Below are positions 6,763 through 13,179 of a stretch of 14,350 nucleotides of DNA, piece by piece. Under the pieces are notes generated by a model. The model was given only the letters and a program-made list of their open reading frames with translations. It made no database searches and was not told the origin of the DNA. Source of the DNA: CAYLLN01 sp036496265 (GTDB taxonomy: Bacteria; Planctomycetota; Planctomycetia; Pirellulales; Pirellulaceae); the NCBI GenBank assembly GCA_036496265.1, contig DASXLL010000022.1:1-14350 (forward strand), given 5' to 3'. Within the stretch, counting starts at the first letter, position 1. Each line of letters starts with the position of its first letter. A program made the translations under genes and the position numbers.

Positions 6763-6950
6763 GCTGCATCCTCTTCTGGGCGGTTCCAATCGGCCGCGAG
6801 GGAAACTTCACTTAGCAAGTAGGCTTCGTTTTCGATAGGTGGATCGTCAAGAACGATCACAAGCGCACGTCGCTCTCCAGGCAATTGAATCGACTCGCTT
6901 AGATGTACCTTGCCGGTGGCATCAATGGTTGCTTCGAATGCTTGGTACAT
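6735..6950 (-). CDS. Antitoxin of the MazF/PemK-type module
   Basis: A 71-residue protein. Its N-terminal part, FEATIDATGKVHLSESIQLPGERRALVIVLDD, is a short beta-rich segment of the kind seen in AbrB/MazE-like or DUF104-like antitoxins. The C-terminal part, YLLSEVSLAADWNRPEEDAAWAHLQ, is a toxin-binding tail I recognise from antitoxins beside PemK-type toxins. The start at 6950 (MYQAFEA) has AGAGG five bases upstream; the frame begins six codons earlier with no better site. It overlaps the toxin gene by 28 bases, so the pair is translated together. The leader lies just downstream of rplT, after a palindrome at 7023-7044. The exact family name is less certain than its role. Confidence 0.8.
   Translation of the reverse strand: MYQAFEATIDATGKVHLSESIQLPGERRALVIVLDDPPIENEAYLLSEVSLAADWNRPEEDAAWAHLQSEK
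6769..6774 (-). promoter_or_regulatory. Shine-Dalgarno deciding the toxin start at 6762
   Basis: AGAGGA on the minus strand lies six bases before the ATG at 6762, inside the antitoxin gene. It supports this internal start over the upstream ATG at 6789. Confidence 0.7.
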
Positions 6951-6955
6951 AAAAG

Positions 6956-6960
6956 CCTCT
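6956..6960 (-). promoter_or_regulatory. Shine-Dalgarno deciding the antitoxin start at 6950
   Basis: AGAGG on the minus strand lies five bases before the ATG at 6950. It supports this start over the ATG six codons upstream at 6968. Confidence 0.65.
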
Positions 6961-7022
6961 ATTACCAAGTATCCGTTCGCGGTCGCATGATGGTCAAGTT
7001 CAACGGATATTCAGGCCAATTA

Positions 7023-7044
7023 CCGGGAGCAAGTTTGCTCCCGG
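7023..7044. repeat. Perfect 10-bp-stem palindrome between rplT and the toxin-antitoxin module
   Basis: CCGGGAGCAA (7023-7032) and TTGCTCCCGG (7035-7044) are perfect reverse complements with a two-base loop. In the direction of transcription it follows the rplT stop by 22 bases and precedes the antitoxin start. No U-run follows, so it is not a classical intrinsic terminator. It may be a dispersed palindromic repeat that also stabilises or separates the rplT message. Confidence 0.75.
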
Positions 7045-7066
7045 CTAATAGATTGGAGCACGAGCC

Positions 7067-7423
7067 TTATAGCTTCAGCGCCGCCTTCACCTCGCCCATC
7101 ACCGCGTCAAATGCAGCGGGGTCGGCGATGGCGATCTCCGAAAGGCTCTTGCGATCGAGCTCAATGTTCGCGAGCTTAAGCCCGGCGATGAGCTGACTGT
7201 AGCGCAAGTCGCGCTCGCGACAAGCGGCGCTAAGGCGCGTGATCCACAGACGCCGGAAATCGCGTTTCCGGGCGCGGCGATCGCGAAAGGCAAATGCGCC
7301 GGCGCGTTCTAATGTTTCTTTGACCGTGCGGAGGAGCTTGCGGCGTCCGCCAACGAATCCTTTGGCCCGCTCAAACAGCCGTTTGTTGGCTTGGGTGCGG
7401 GCGGCCCCTTTACGAGCACGCAT
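7067..7423 (-). CDS. rplT: 50S ribosomal protein L20
   Basis: A 118-residue basic protein matching L20 throughout: MRARKGAARTQANKRLFERAKGF, GGRRKLLRTVKETLERAGAFAFRDRRARKRDFRRLWITRLSAA, then the globular end GLKLANIELDRKSLSEIAIADPAAFDAVMGEVKAAL. L20 binds 23S rRNA early in large-subunit assembly and in several bacteria represses its own operon. The length is normal. It follows rpmI by 143 bases, an unusually long gap for this pair, which holds palindromic repeats. There is no clear Shine-Dalgarno. Confidence 0.97.
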   Translation of the reverse strand: MRARKGAARTQANKRLFERAKGFVGGRRKLLRTVKETLERAGAFAFRDRRARKRDFRRLWITRLSAACRERDLRYSQLIAGLKLANIELDRKSLSEIAIADPAAFDAVMGEVKAALKL

Positions 7424-7507
7424 GAGATTAAAACTTTCTCTTCATCAGCCGGACAAGGCCCCTGAGCGACGGCTCAAGCGTTGAACTGCCCGCGGGCTGG
7501 AACGTGG

Positions 7508-7554
7508 GGCAGGCTTCTAGCCTGCCGTGAAAACAAAAACATCTATGGCAGGCT
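7508..7554. repeat. Palindrome plus direct half-copy in the rpmI-rplT gap
   Basis: GGCAGGCT (7508-7515) and AGCCTGCC (7519-7526) form a perfect 8-bp stem with loop TCT. A second GGCAGGCT at 7547-7554 could pair with the same middle arm, so two alternative hairpins are possible in the intercistronic RNA. The motif resembles a dispersed planctomycete palindrome I recall, which is the simplest reading. Regulation of rplT by the alternative hairpins is speculative. Confidence 0.7.
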
Positions 7555-7566
7555 GGCCTCACAGAA

Positions 7567-7770
7567 CTAACTACTATGGCCCGCCAGGGCCATCGTGATT
7601 TGGTGCAGCACCGTTTCGCTTAAGACCTTCGTACCGCGCAAGTTGCGGCGCGTCTTCTTCGTTTTCCGCGATGCCAAGTGGCTGGTTCCCGCTTGCCGAT
7701 GTTTCGCCTTGCCTTTGGCGGTCAGCCGAAACCGCTTCTTCGTTCCCTTATGTGTCTTTTGCTTTGGCAT
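7567..7770 (-). CDS. rpmI: 50S ribosomal protein L35
   Basis: A 67-residue basic protein with the L35 pattern: MPKQKTHKGTKKRFRLTAKGKAKHRQAGTSHLASRKTKKTRRNLR. The short C-terminal segment VLSETVLHQITMAL is typical in length. It is the first gene of the translation block on the minus strand; infC, which precedes rpmI in many bacteria, is not present. No Shine-Dalgarno is visible before the ATG. Confidence 0.97.
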   Translation of the reverse strand: MPKQKTHKGTKKRFRLTAKGKAKHRQAGTSHLASRKTKKTRRNLRGTKVLSETVLHQITMALAGHSS

Positions 7771-7848
7771 GGAGGTGGCCCGCTTATTGGCAATTATTCG
7801 CTTTGTCGCTGCCCGTCCGGCGGCGGTTTCTGGTTCGGAAAGCCTTGC

Positions 7849-7878
7849 AGTATAGAGGATTCGGTCGTTTCCGAAAGG
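7849..7878 (-). promoter_or_regulatory. Candidate promoter for the rpmI-rplT transcript
   Basis: On the minus strand TATACT (7854-7849) is a near-consensus -10. The -35 is weak: TTTCGG lies about 16 bp upstream. It sits about 80 bases before the rpmI start in the only sizeable intergenic gap on that side. With infC absent, the transcript is expected to start here. Confidence 0.45.
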
Positions 7879-7973
7879 GGCACAGCGGGATAGCTAGCAC
7901 GCTCGTTGCGGTGGCCCATGAAGCCCAAAAACGGCTGAATCGCCAAACCCCGCAAAACCGATAGGACTGATAC

Positions 7974-7998
7974 GGCGCATCGTATCGAGCTATGCGCC
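7974..7998. promoter_or_regulatory. Inverted repeat in the leader of the 8018 gene
   Basis: GGCGCAT (7974-7980) and ATGCGCC (7992-7998) are perfect reverse complements around an 11-base loop, ending two bases before the AGGAG at 8001-8005. It could be an operator or a 5' hairpin near the ribosome-binding site of the outer-membrane protein gene. A shorter competing palindrome (GATACG/CGTATC) overlaps its left arm. Confidence 0.4.
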
Positions 7999-8017
7999 AC
8001 AGGAGAGCGGGCGAATC

Positions 8018-9367
8018 ATGACACGTATCAGCGGAAAGATAACCGTGGGGCTTGCGATCTGGCTCCTCAGCCAGAATCAAGGTTTTGCTCAGGAAGCAAG
8101 ATACACCCCGGCCACGACGTCCGCCGCCATCAGCGATCAGATTCCCGCATCCGAAAATCCAATCGACGCCGATAGCGACGAGTTCGTAAACAACGACGTG
8201 GAGCAAGCCGCGTGGTTGCAGCAGCAGCCCGCACTAAGTGCTCCAGGCTCGCCGGCGCAGCCGCCGCGTCGCAGCACGAGCGGGTCGCGGCAAGCGAATG
8301 TCGGCCTTGCGAGCGTCCCCAACATGTTCGGCGATCTGGGCGGCGCGACTTCCACATTCGTCCTCCAGAAGGGACCCAGTCCGGTTGGCGGCTTGTCCCG
8401 TTCGCTCGGCACGTTCAGCTTGCCGATCGCCGGCGGTGGCAGCCGCGTCGGTAAGATTTCCGAGAACGATTCGCCGATTCCGCGCGATCGCATTTTCTTC
8501 AGTTACAACCATTTCCAAAACGTGTTTCAGATCAGCGAAACGCCGCTGGCCCCCCCTGGACCAACCCAGATTCGCCAGGAGCCGATCGACCGCTATACGC
8601 TGGGTTTCGAAAAGACATTTTTCGACGGTTGGACAAGCGTCGAAGTTCGCATGCCGTTTACCGGCAGCATTGATGCGCAGCTCCAGACCTTTGGTTACAC
8701 CAGCACGGGCAACGTTGGAAACTTGACCGTCGTGCTCAAAAGCCTGGTTTATATGGATTCCTCGACGGCGGTAGGCGCCGGTGTTGCGATTGAAACGCCG
8801 ACAGGCACCGATACGTTCACGCGTATTGACGGTACGCGGCTGCAGTTCCGCAACGACGCGACGCACCTGCTGCCCTACATTGGTTTCGTCTGGTCGCCGG
8901 GCGATCCGCGCTGGGGTTGGGGCAGCGGCCTCTTTCTCAGCGGCTTCGCACAGATTGATATCAACACCAACGGCAACCGCATCGACGTCGTCGACCAAAA
9001 CAACATGCCCCGCGGGACGCTGGGAACTTTGACCGATCAGAATTTGGGCTTTTTGGATCTGGCAGCCGGCTATTGGTTGTATCGCGATCCTAATGCGCCG
9101 CGATTGACCGGCTTGGCCGCCATCACCGAGCTGCACTATACGACAACGCTGCAAGACGTCGATCGGATCAACGGCACGGTGGCTGGCAACACGATTGCCA
9201 TTAATAGCACCGGAAACCGGTTTGACATTTTGAACGGCACAATCGGCGTGCAAGCTCTATTGTTCGATGCCTCGAGTCTTCGAGTGGCCGGAGTTTTCCC
9301 GATGGGCAATGACGATCGCCGGCTGTTCGACTCCGAATTGCAGGTGCAGTTTAACCGCCGCTTCTAA
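8018..9367 (+). CDS. Secreted, probably outer-membrane beta-barrel protein
   Basis: A 449-residue protein with a signal peptide (basic MTRISGK, hydrophobic core to about residue 18, likely cleavage after GFA at residue 24). A low-complexity Pro/Ser/Gln-rich segment (about 50-95) follows. The rest, from about residue 155, shows alternating strands rich in aromatic and polar residues, for example RIFFSYNHFQNVF, RYTLGFEKTFFDGWTSVEVRMPF and LLPYIGFVWSPGDPRWGWGSGLF. It ends LQVQFNRRF; a C-terminal phenylalanine is the usual assembly signal of outer-membrane barrels. No named family is recognised. AGGAG lies 12 bases before the ATG, a rather long spacing. Its upstream region is shared with the divergent rpmI gene. 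It may be unrelated to the redox operon, which appears to start from its own promoter. Confidence 0.8.
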   Translation: MTRISGKITVGLAIWLLSQNQGFAQEARYTPATTSAAISDQIPASENPIDADSDEFVNNDVEQAAWLQQQPALSAPGSPAQPPRRSTSGSRQANVGLASVPNMFGDLGGATSTFVLQKGPSPVGGLSRSLGTFSLPIAGGGSRVGKISENDSPIPRDRIFFSYNHFQNVFQISETPLAPPGPTQIRQEPIDRYTLGFEKTFFDGWTSVEVRMPFTGSIDAQLQTFGYTSTGNVGNLTVVLKSLVYMDSSTAVGAGVAIETPTGTDTFTRIDGTRLQFRNDATHLLPYIGFVWSPGDPRWGWGSGLFLSGFAQIDINTNGNRIDVVDQNNMPRGTLGTLTDQNLGFLDLAAGYWLYRDPNAPRLTGLAAITELHYTTTLQDVDRINGTVAGNTIAINSTGNRFDILNGTIGVQALLFDASSLRVAGVFPMGNDDRRLFDSELQVQFNRRF

Positions 9368-9398
9368 TTCGGTCCCTGTCAGTATCTCCTGTTTGCAT

Positions 9399-9425
9399 TT
9401 GGCATTCTGCAGCCAATGCTATAAA
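9399..9425 (+). promoter_or_regulatory. Candidate extended -10 promoter for the redox operon
   Basis: TGCTATAAA (TATAAA at 9420-9425 with TG one base upstream) is a strong extended -10. TTGGCA at 9399-9404 matches the -35 consensus at five of six positions with a short 15-bp spacing. Transcription would begin near 9432, about 17 bases before the GTG start at 9449. A small GCCCT/AGGGC palindrome (9431-9443) overlaps the start of the message. Confidence 0.5.
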
Positions 9426-9448
9426 TTCAGGCCCTAAAAGGGCAGAGC

Positions 9449-10420
9449 GTGCTGATTGACGGACGGAATTTCTGGAAGCTCCACAGCCGTTGGCTGGTTG
9501 CGGTCTGTATTGCTACGCTGATCGCTATTGCGATGACCATTGCCGCCGGACTACGAACGGGCCGCTGGCCGGGCGGCGGGAGCGCGACGGGTCTTGTCGT
9601 GGGTGTCCTCGCGGCGGCCATTTTTCTGTTTGAAGTCGCTCTCGTTGTAAAAAAAACGAGCCGCTTTCGCACGGTCCGCTGGCTCGGCTCAGCTCAAACT
9701 TGGATGAAGGCCCACATTTGGCTCGGACTGCTCACGGTGCCGCTGGTTGTGCTGCATAGCGGGGGCAGAATCGGCGGCACGTTGACGACGGTTTTCGTCG
9801 TAGTGTTCGCAGTGGTCATCATTAGCGGAGTTTGGGGCCTGTTCGTACAAAACATCTTGCCGCGGATGTTGCTGGAAGCCGCGCCGGCCGAAACGGTCTA
9901 TTCCCAGATTGATCAGGTCGGCCAGCAATACGCGGCGGAAGCGCGGCGGCTCGTCCTGCTCGCTTGCGGCGATGATTATGAGTCGTCAGTGGCCGAGCCG
10001 GTTATTGCGGCAGCCGCCAGGGAGCACATCAGCGGCGCGGCGCGGCATGTGGGCCTGCAAGTGCAGCGCTCGCCGCATCCGGGTGCCGATTTGCCGCGGG
10101 CAACGCCTTCACCAGCTATCCAAAAGGCGCTCGCTGCCGACATTCGTCCGTTTTTGATGAATGGCGAAAGCAGTGGCGGTCTGTTAGGCTCGCGGCAAAG
10201 AAACACCTGGTATTTCGACGATCTGCGGCAGCGGGTCGCACCGGAGCTGCGAATGCTGGTAGGCCAACTCGAAGAGTTGTGCGAGCGGCGGCGTCAGCTC
10301 AATGTCCAAAAGTTGCTGCACTTCTGGCTTCACAACTGGCTCTGGCTCCATTTGCCGCTGTCGATCGTGCTCCTTGTCTTGCTGGCGGCGCACGTCCTCT
10401 TCGCGATCCGTTTTGGATAA
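9449..10420 (+). CDS. Membrane protein with a di-heme b-type cytochrome arrangement
   Basis: A 323-residue inner-membrane protein starting with GTG. About five membrane helices are seen, at roughly 15-34, 46-67, 87-104, 112-133 and 297-319. A large soluble region (about 135-290) lies between helices four and five. Histidines H89 and H103 in helix three, and H301 and H315 in helix five, are each 14 residues apart, the spacing expected when two helices hold two stacked b hemes by bis-histidine ligation. It therefore probably carries electrons across the membrane (inference from histidine spacing and neighbours). It lies six bases before the multiheme cytochrome gene and is surely in one operon with it. 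I do not recognise a named family; ferric-reductase-like membrane domains are an alternative. Confidence 0.8.
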   Translation: MLIDGRNFWKLHSRWLVAVCIATLIAIAMTIAAGLRTGRWPGGGSATGLVVGVLAAAIFLFEVALVVKKTSRFRTVRWLGSAQTWMKAHIWLGLLTVPLVVLHSGGRIGGTLTTVFVVVFAVVIISGVWGLFVQNILPRMLLEAAPAETVYSQIDQVGQQYAAEARRLVLLACGDDYESSVAEPVIAAAAREHISGAARHVGLQVQRSPHPGADLPRATPSPAIQKALAADIRPFLMNGESSGGLLGSRQRNTWYFDDLRQRVAPELRMLVGQLEELCERRRQLNVQKLLHFWLHNWLWLHLPLSIVLLVLLAAHVLFAIRFG

Positions 10421-10426
10421 TCCATC

Positions 10427-13156
10427 ATGCCGCGCGAAGAATCCATCGTCGAAACGGGAAAGCAGCGGTCGCTGCGCGTGCCGCTCGACCACTATCGGCG
10501 TCCGAACCCGTTGGTGCGCGGCAAGTATTGGCTGAGTGCGATCTTCGCCGTAGTCGCGGTGGCCTATGTGGTTTGGCTGATGCTTCCGACGGCCGCGTCG
10601 CAGCAGCACGTTTCACCCGGGCCGCTCGCTGCCGCTCATGCCAGTTGGAACAACGACTGTGCAGCCTGCCATCAATATTTTCAGCCGCTGCGTTCGGACG
10701 CGGTAAGCGTCATCGGCCTGTTTCGCTCCGACGCCTACCATCGCGAGTCGCTCGATCAGGCCTGCATCAAGTGCCACAACACGCCCATTCATCATGCTTC
10801 GGCCAAGCCGGGCGACGTGCCCAGTTGTGCAACCTGCCACCGCGACCATCGTGGCCCTACGGCCGATATCGTTCGCGCGAGCGACACGGCTTGCCTTGGT
10901 TGCCATCGAGATCTGGAGTCGCATCGCAACGGGCAAAGCGGTTTGAAACCACCGTTTGCCAATATTAGGAGTTTCGCCCTCACACCAGCCCGGCGCGCGA
11001 GCGAGGGTAATTCGGATGGCGAAACCAGGAATTTGCCCCATCCCGACTTCCGTTCTCTTGAATCCGATCCCGGCAACATCAAATTCAATCATTGGCTACA
11101 CCTGCAGCCGGGAATCTCGCCGGCTGAGTCCAAGAAGAAGCTAAAGGCGAGTGACTTACCGGCAACCTTTCAAAAACAATACGCCCCTTATGCGAAGCCG
11201 GACGGCTTGGTGCAGCTCGATTGCGCGGCCTGCCACGAGCCGGATCGAGACAGCGCTTACATGCGGCCGATCGCCTTCGAGCAGCACTGCCAGGCCTGTC
11301 ATTCCCTCGACTGGAAGTTCGCCGATGATCAGCCGGCCTCAGAAGTGCCGCATGGCTTAACAAACGAGCGCCTGGCCGCAGTGTTAGATGGGCTGGTTTT
11401 CGCGGCGGAAGCTAAGCGTTCGGGTTCCCGCGATGCGATTGCCGACGAAACAGGAAACCTGCCCCTCATACCCGGCAAAACGCTTGGCAAAAATCTCGCC
11501 GAGAAAATTAGTCAGGACGTCCTCGGTCGCCGCAATGCCGCCGCCCGGGCGATCGCGACCAAATGCCAGGAATGCCATATCGTCGATGAATCGAAAAACG
11601 ACGTCGCCAGCGATTTGCCAAGCTTTCGGCCTGCGAATATTCCTACAATCTGGCTAAGTCACGCCAAATTCGATCATAGCTCCCATCGCCATGTCGAATG
11701 CCGCACCTGTCACGCCGCTTCATTCGCCTATGAACAGCACGACAAGCCGCAGTTTGTTGCCGTAGCCAACGGCGCTTCAGCTGCCCGCGACCACGAACAA
11801 GTCATGATCGCCGGCCTCGAAAGCTGCGCGAACTGCCACGCACCCGCCGGCGGTAAATCCGGCGGCGCTCGCTTCGATTGCGCCGAATGCCACAAATACC
11901 ACGGCGGCGATACACACGTATCCTCGTTCCCAGGGTCCCCCCTGGGAACGCACCACCCCGAGGCTCCCGCCTCGTCAGCGCCGCCAAGCATTTCCACCAT
12001 CCGCCTCGCGTCTTTCAGTGCCGCGTCTCTGAATGCCCAAGCATTTGCCGGCGCATCGACCTGCACCTCCACCGGCTGCCATGGTAACGCCAACGCAAAC
12101 TCACCCGCCTGGCAATCAGCATTTGACGTCTGGGCCAGCCGCGACCCGCACGCCGAAGCATTCAACGTCCTCTGGACCTTCCGCGGCCGCGAAATGACGC
12201 GGCAGCTAAGCCAACTCCTCGAACCGCTCACCGATCACCAACATTTGCTGGCCCTTGAACAACGCTGTATTGGCTGCCATGCCACTCCGGCACCTGAAGC
12301 ACCCGCCGACGCTGCCCATCTCGCCCTCGGCGTCCAATGCGAATCCTGCCACGGCCCAGCTGGCCAGTGGCTGCACGCCCATTACCAAGGTGGCTATCGC
12401 CGCCACACATCAGGATTTATCGACACCAAAGACCTGAATCAGCGGGCGGAAACGTGCCTGAAATGCCACGCTGGCCCCAGCGATGCAACCGGCTCACCAC
12501 AAGCCGTCGATCACGACCTGATCGCCGCCGGTCATCCGAAATTGTCATTCGAGTTCCGCACGTATTTCGAAAGCCTGCCGGCCCATTGGGATCGACCAAA
12601 GGATCAATCACGATTCCCTGATAGCTTTTATCTTCAATCTTGGCTGACCGGTCAGAACGAGCTTTCGACATGGCGCACAGAGCACGCTATCGATCCTTCC
12701 GCGGACTTCGCGCAGCTCGAATGCTCCGTCTGCCATCACACGCTGGCCCCTAACGCACGAAATGCAAGCCAGCGGCTGCGGTCATTGCCCCCGGCGAAAA
12801 CTCCGATTGCGATTCCTTCGAGCGACAAATCAATGTCGGTTAACGAGCGGCTCGCCCTCGCGCAACAGTTATTGATCGGGGGCGCGAGTAATAACTCCTG
12901 GGACGACGCTCTCAATGGCTATCTCGCCACCGGGGCCATTACTGCCGATCAGCCAATTAGGAAAATGGCCGATTGGCCTAAGCTTCTCGGCAGCTTAAGC
13001 GACTACCTCGCCCGCGATTCTTTTCCCGCCGACATCCGCCGCCAGCGAAACCCATCGCCCTATGATTCGCCCAGTGACTTTGACCCAGCAACCTGGAAGC
13101 GACAAATTGAGACCTTCATCGAGACTCTGCATCGCCTCGAATCCACCAACAACTGA
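10427..13156 (+). CDS. Membrane-anchored multiheme cytochrome c (15 heme sites)
   Basis: A 909-residue protein. A cytoplasmic N-terminus precedes one membrane helix (about 34-54), and everything after it should lie outside the cytoplasmic membrane. There are 14 CXXCH motifs (first at residue 78, last at residue 766) and one CX4CH, CTSTGCH, at residue 546. The first ten lie before residue 510 in a CxxCH-rich decaheme-like half. The last five form a second module (about 530-775) resembling cytochrome c554-like multiheme proteins, with many free histidines as possible distal ligands (for example DPHAEAF and AAGHPKLSFEF). The last 130 residues have no heme. Two palindromic repeat elements are read through in linkers. 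It follows the b-type membrane protein by six bases and precedes the NuoEF gene by 23. Its likely role is electron storage or transfer outside the cytoplasmic membrane; its partner is unknown. Confidence 0.93.
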   Translation: MPREESIVETGKQRSLRVPLDHYRRPNPLVRGKYWLSAIFAVVAVAYVVWLMLPTAASQQHVSPGPLAAAHASWNNDCAACHQYFQPLRSDAVSVIGLFRSDAYHRESLDQACIKCHNTPIHHASAKPGDVPSCATCHRDHRGPTADIVRASDTACLGCHRDLESHRNGQSGLKPPFANIRSFALTPARRASEGNSDGETRNLPHPDFRSLESDPGNIKFNHWLHLQPGISPAESKKKLKASDLPATFQKQYAPYAKPDGLVQLDCAACHEPDRDSAYMRPIAFEQHCQACHSLDWKFADDQPASEVPHGLTNERLAAVLDGLVFAAEAKRSGSRDAIADETGNLPLIPGKTLGKNLAEKISQDVLGRRNAAARAIATKCQECHIVDESKNDVASDLPSFRPANIPTIWLSHAKFDHSSHRHVECRTCHAASFAYEQHDKPQFVAVANGASAARDHEQVMIAGLESCANCHAPAGGKSGGARFDCAECHKYHGGDTHVSSFPGSPLGTHHPEAPASSAPPSISTIRLASFSAASLNAQAFAGASTCTSTGCHGNANANSPAWQSAFDVWASRDPHAEAFNVLWTFRGREMTRQLSQLLEPLTDHQHLLALEQRCIGCHATPAPEAPADAAHLALGVQCESCHGPAGQWLHAHYQGGYRRHTSGFIDTKDLNQRAETCLKCHAGPSDATGSPQAVDHDLIAAGHPKLSFEFRTYFESLPAHWDRPKDQSRFPDSFYLQSWLTGQNELSTWRTEHAIDPSADFAQLECSVCHHTLAPNARNASQRLRSLPPAKTPIAIPSSDKSMSVNERLALAQQLLIGGASNNSWDDALNGYLATGAITADQPIRKMADWPKLLGSLSDYLARDSFPADIRRQRNPSPYDSPSDFDPATWKRQIETFIETLHRLESTNN
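10971..11025. repeat. Palindromic element read through in the multiheme cytochrome (N-terminal half)
   Basis: GTTTCGCC (10971-10978) and GGCGAAAC (11018-11025) are perfect 8-bp reverse complements flanking a GC-rich core, with an inner CCCTC/GAGGG pair (10977-10981 and 11003-11007). It encodes the linker segment beginning SFALTPARRASEG, between heme sites four and five and unlike its surroundings. The core looks like a dispersed planctomycete repeat I recall; not searched. Confidence 0.65.
11925..11974. repeat. Double-hairpin repeat read through in the multiheme cytochrome linker
   Basis: The first hairpin has an 11-bp perfect stem (CGTTCCCAGGG at 11925-11935, its complement at 11940-11950) and the loop TCCC. 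The second has a 6-bp perfect stem (CGAGGC at 11959-11964, GCCTCG at 11969-11974) and the same TCCC loop. The 50-bp element encodes a Pro/Ser/Gly-rich linker (SSFPGSPLGTHHPEAPASS) between heme site ten and the CX4CH module. I recall this double-hairpin type as a dispersed intergenic repeat of planctomycetes. Confidence 0.8.
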
Positions 13157-13171
13157 CAACTGACAACTGAC
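13151..13171. repeat. Three perfect heptamers at the cytochrome/NuoEF junction
   Basis: AACTGAC is repeated three times exactly (13151-13157, 13158-13164, 13165-13171). The stop codon of the multiheme cytochrome (13154-13156) lies inside the first unit, and the array fills the space before the next start at 13180, where a Shine-Dalgarno would be expected and is not seen. Confidence 0.85.
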
Positions 13172-13179
13172 ATTTCGCC

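Noticed and set aside
7023..7044. Palindrome as an intrinsic terminator after rplT
   Set aside because: The stem is strong but no T-run follows in the direction of transcription; kept as a repeat only.
8234..9253. 339-aa minus-strand open frame
   Set aside because: It is antisense to the outer-membrane protein gene, whose signal peptide and terminal phenylalanine make the plus strand convincing.
8018..9367. Porin partner of the multiheme cytochrome (MtrAB-like conduit)
   Set aside because: The protein looks like an outer-membrane barrel, but the redox operon has its own candidate promoter, the cytochrome is anchored by an N-terminal helix, and no family match supports the pairing.
10279..10968. 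229-aa plus-strand open frame across the b-type protein/cytochrome junction
   Set aside because: It is in another frame from both real genes, rich in Ala/Arg and without motifs.
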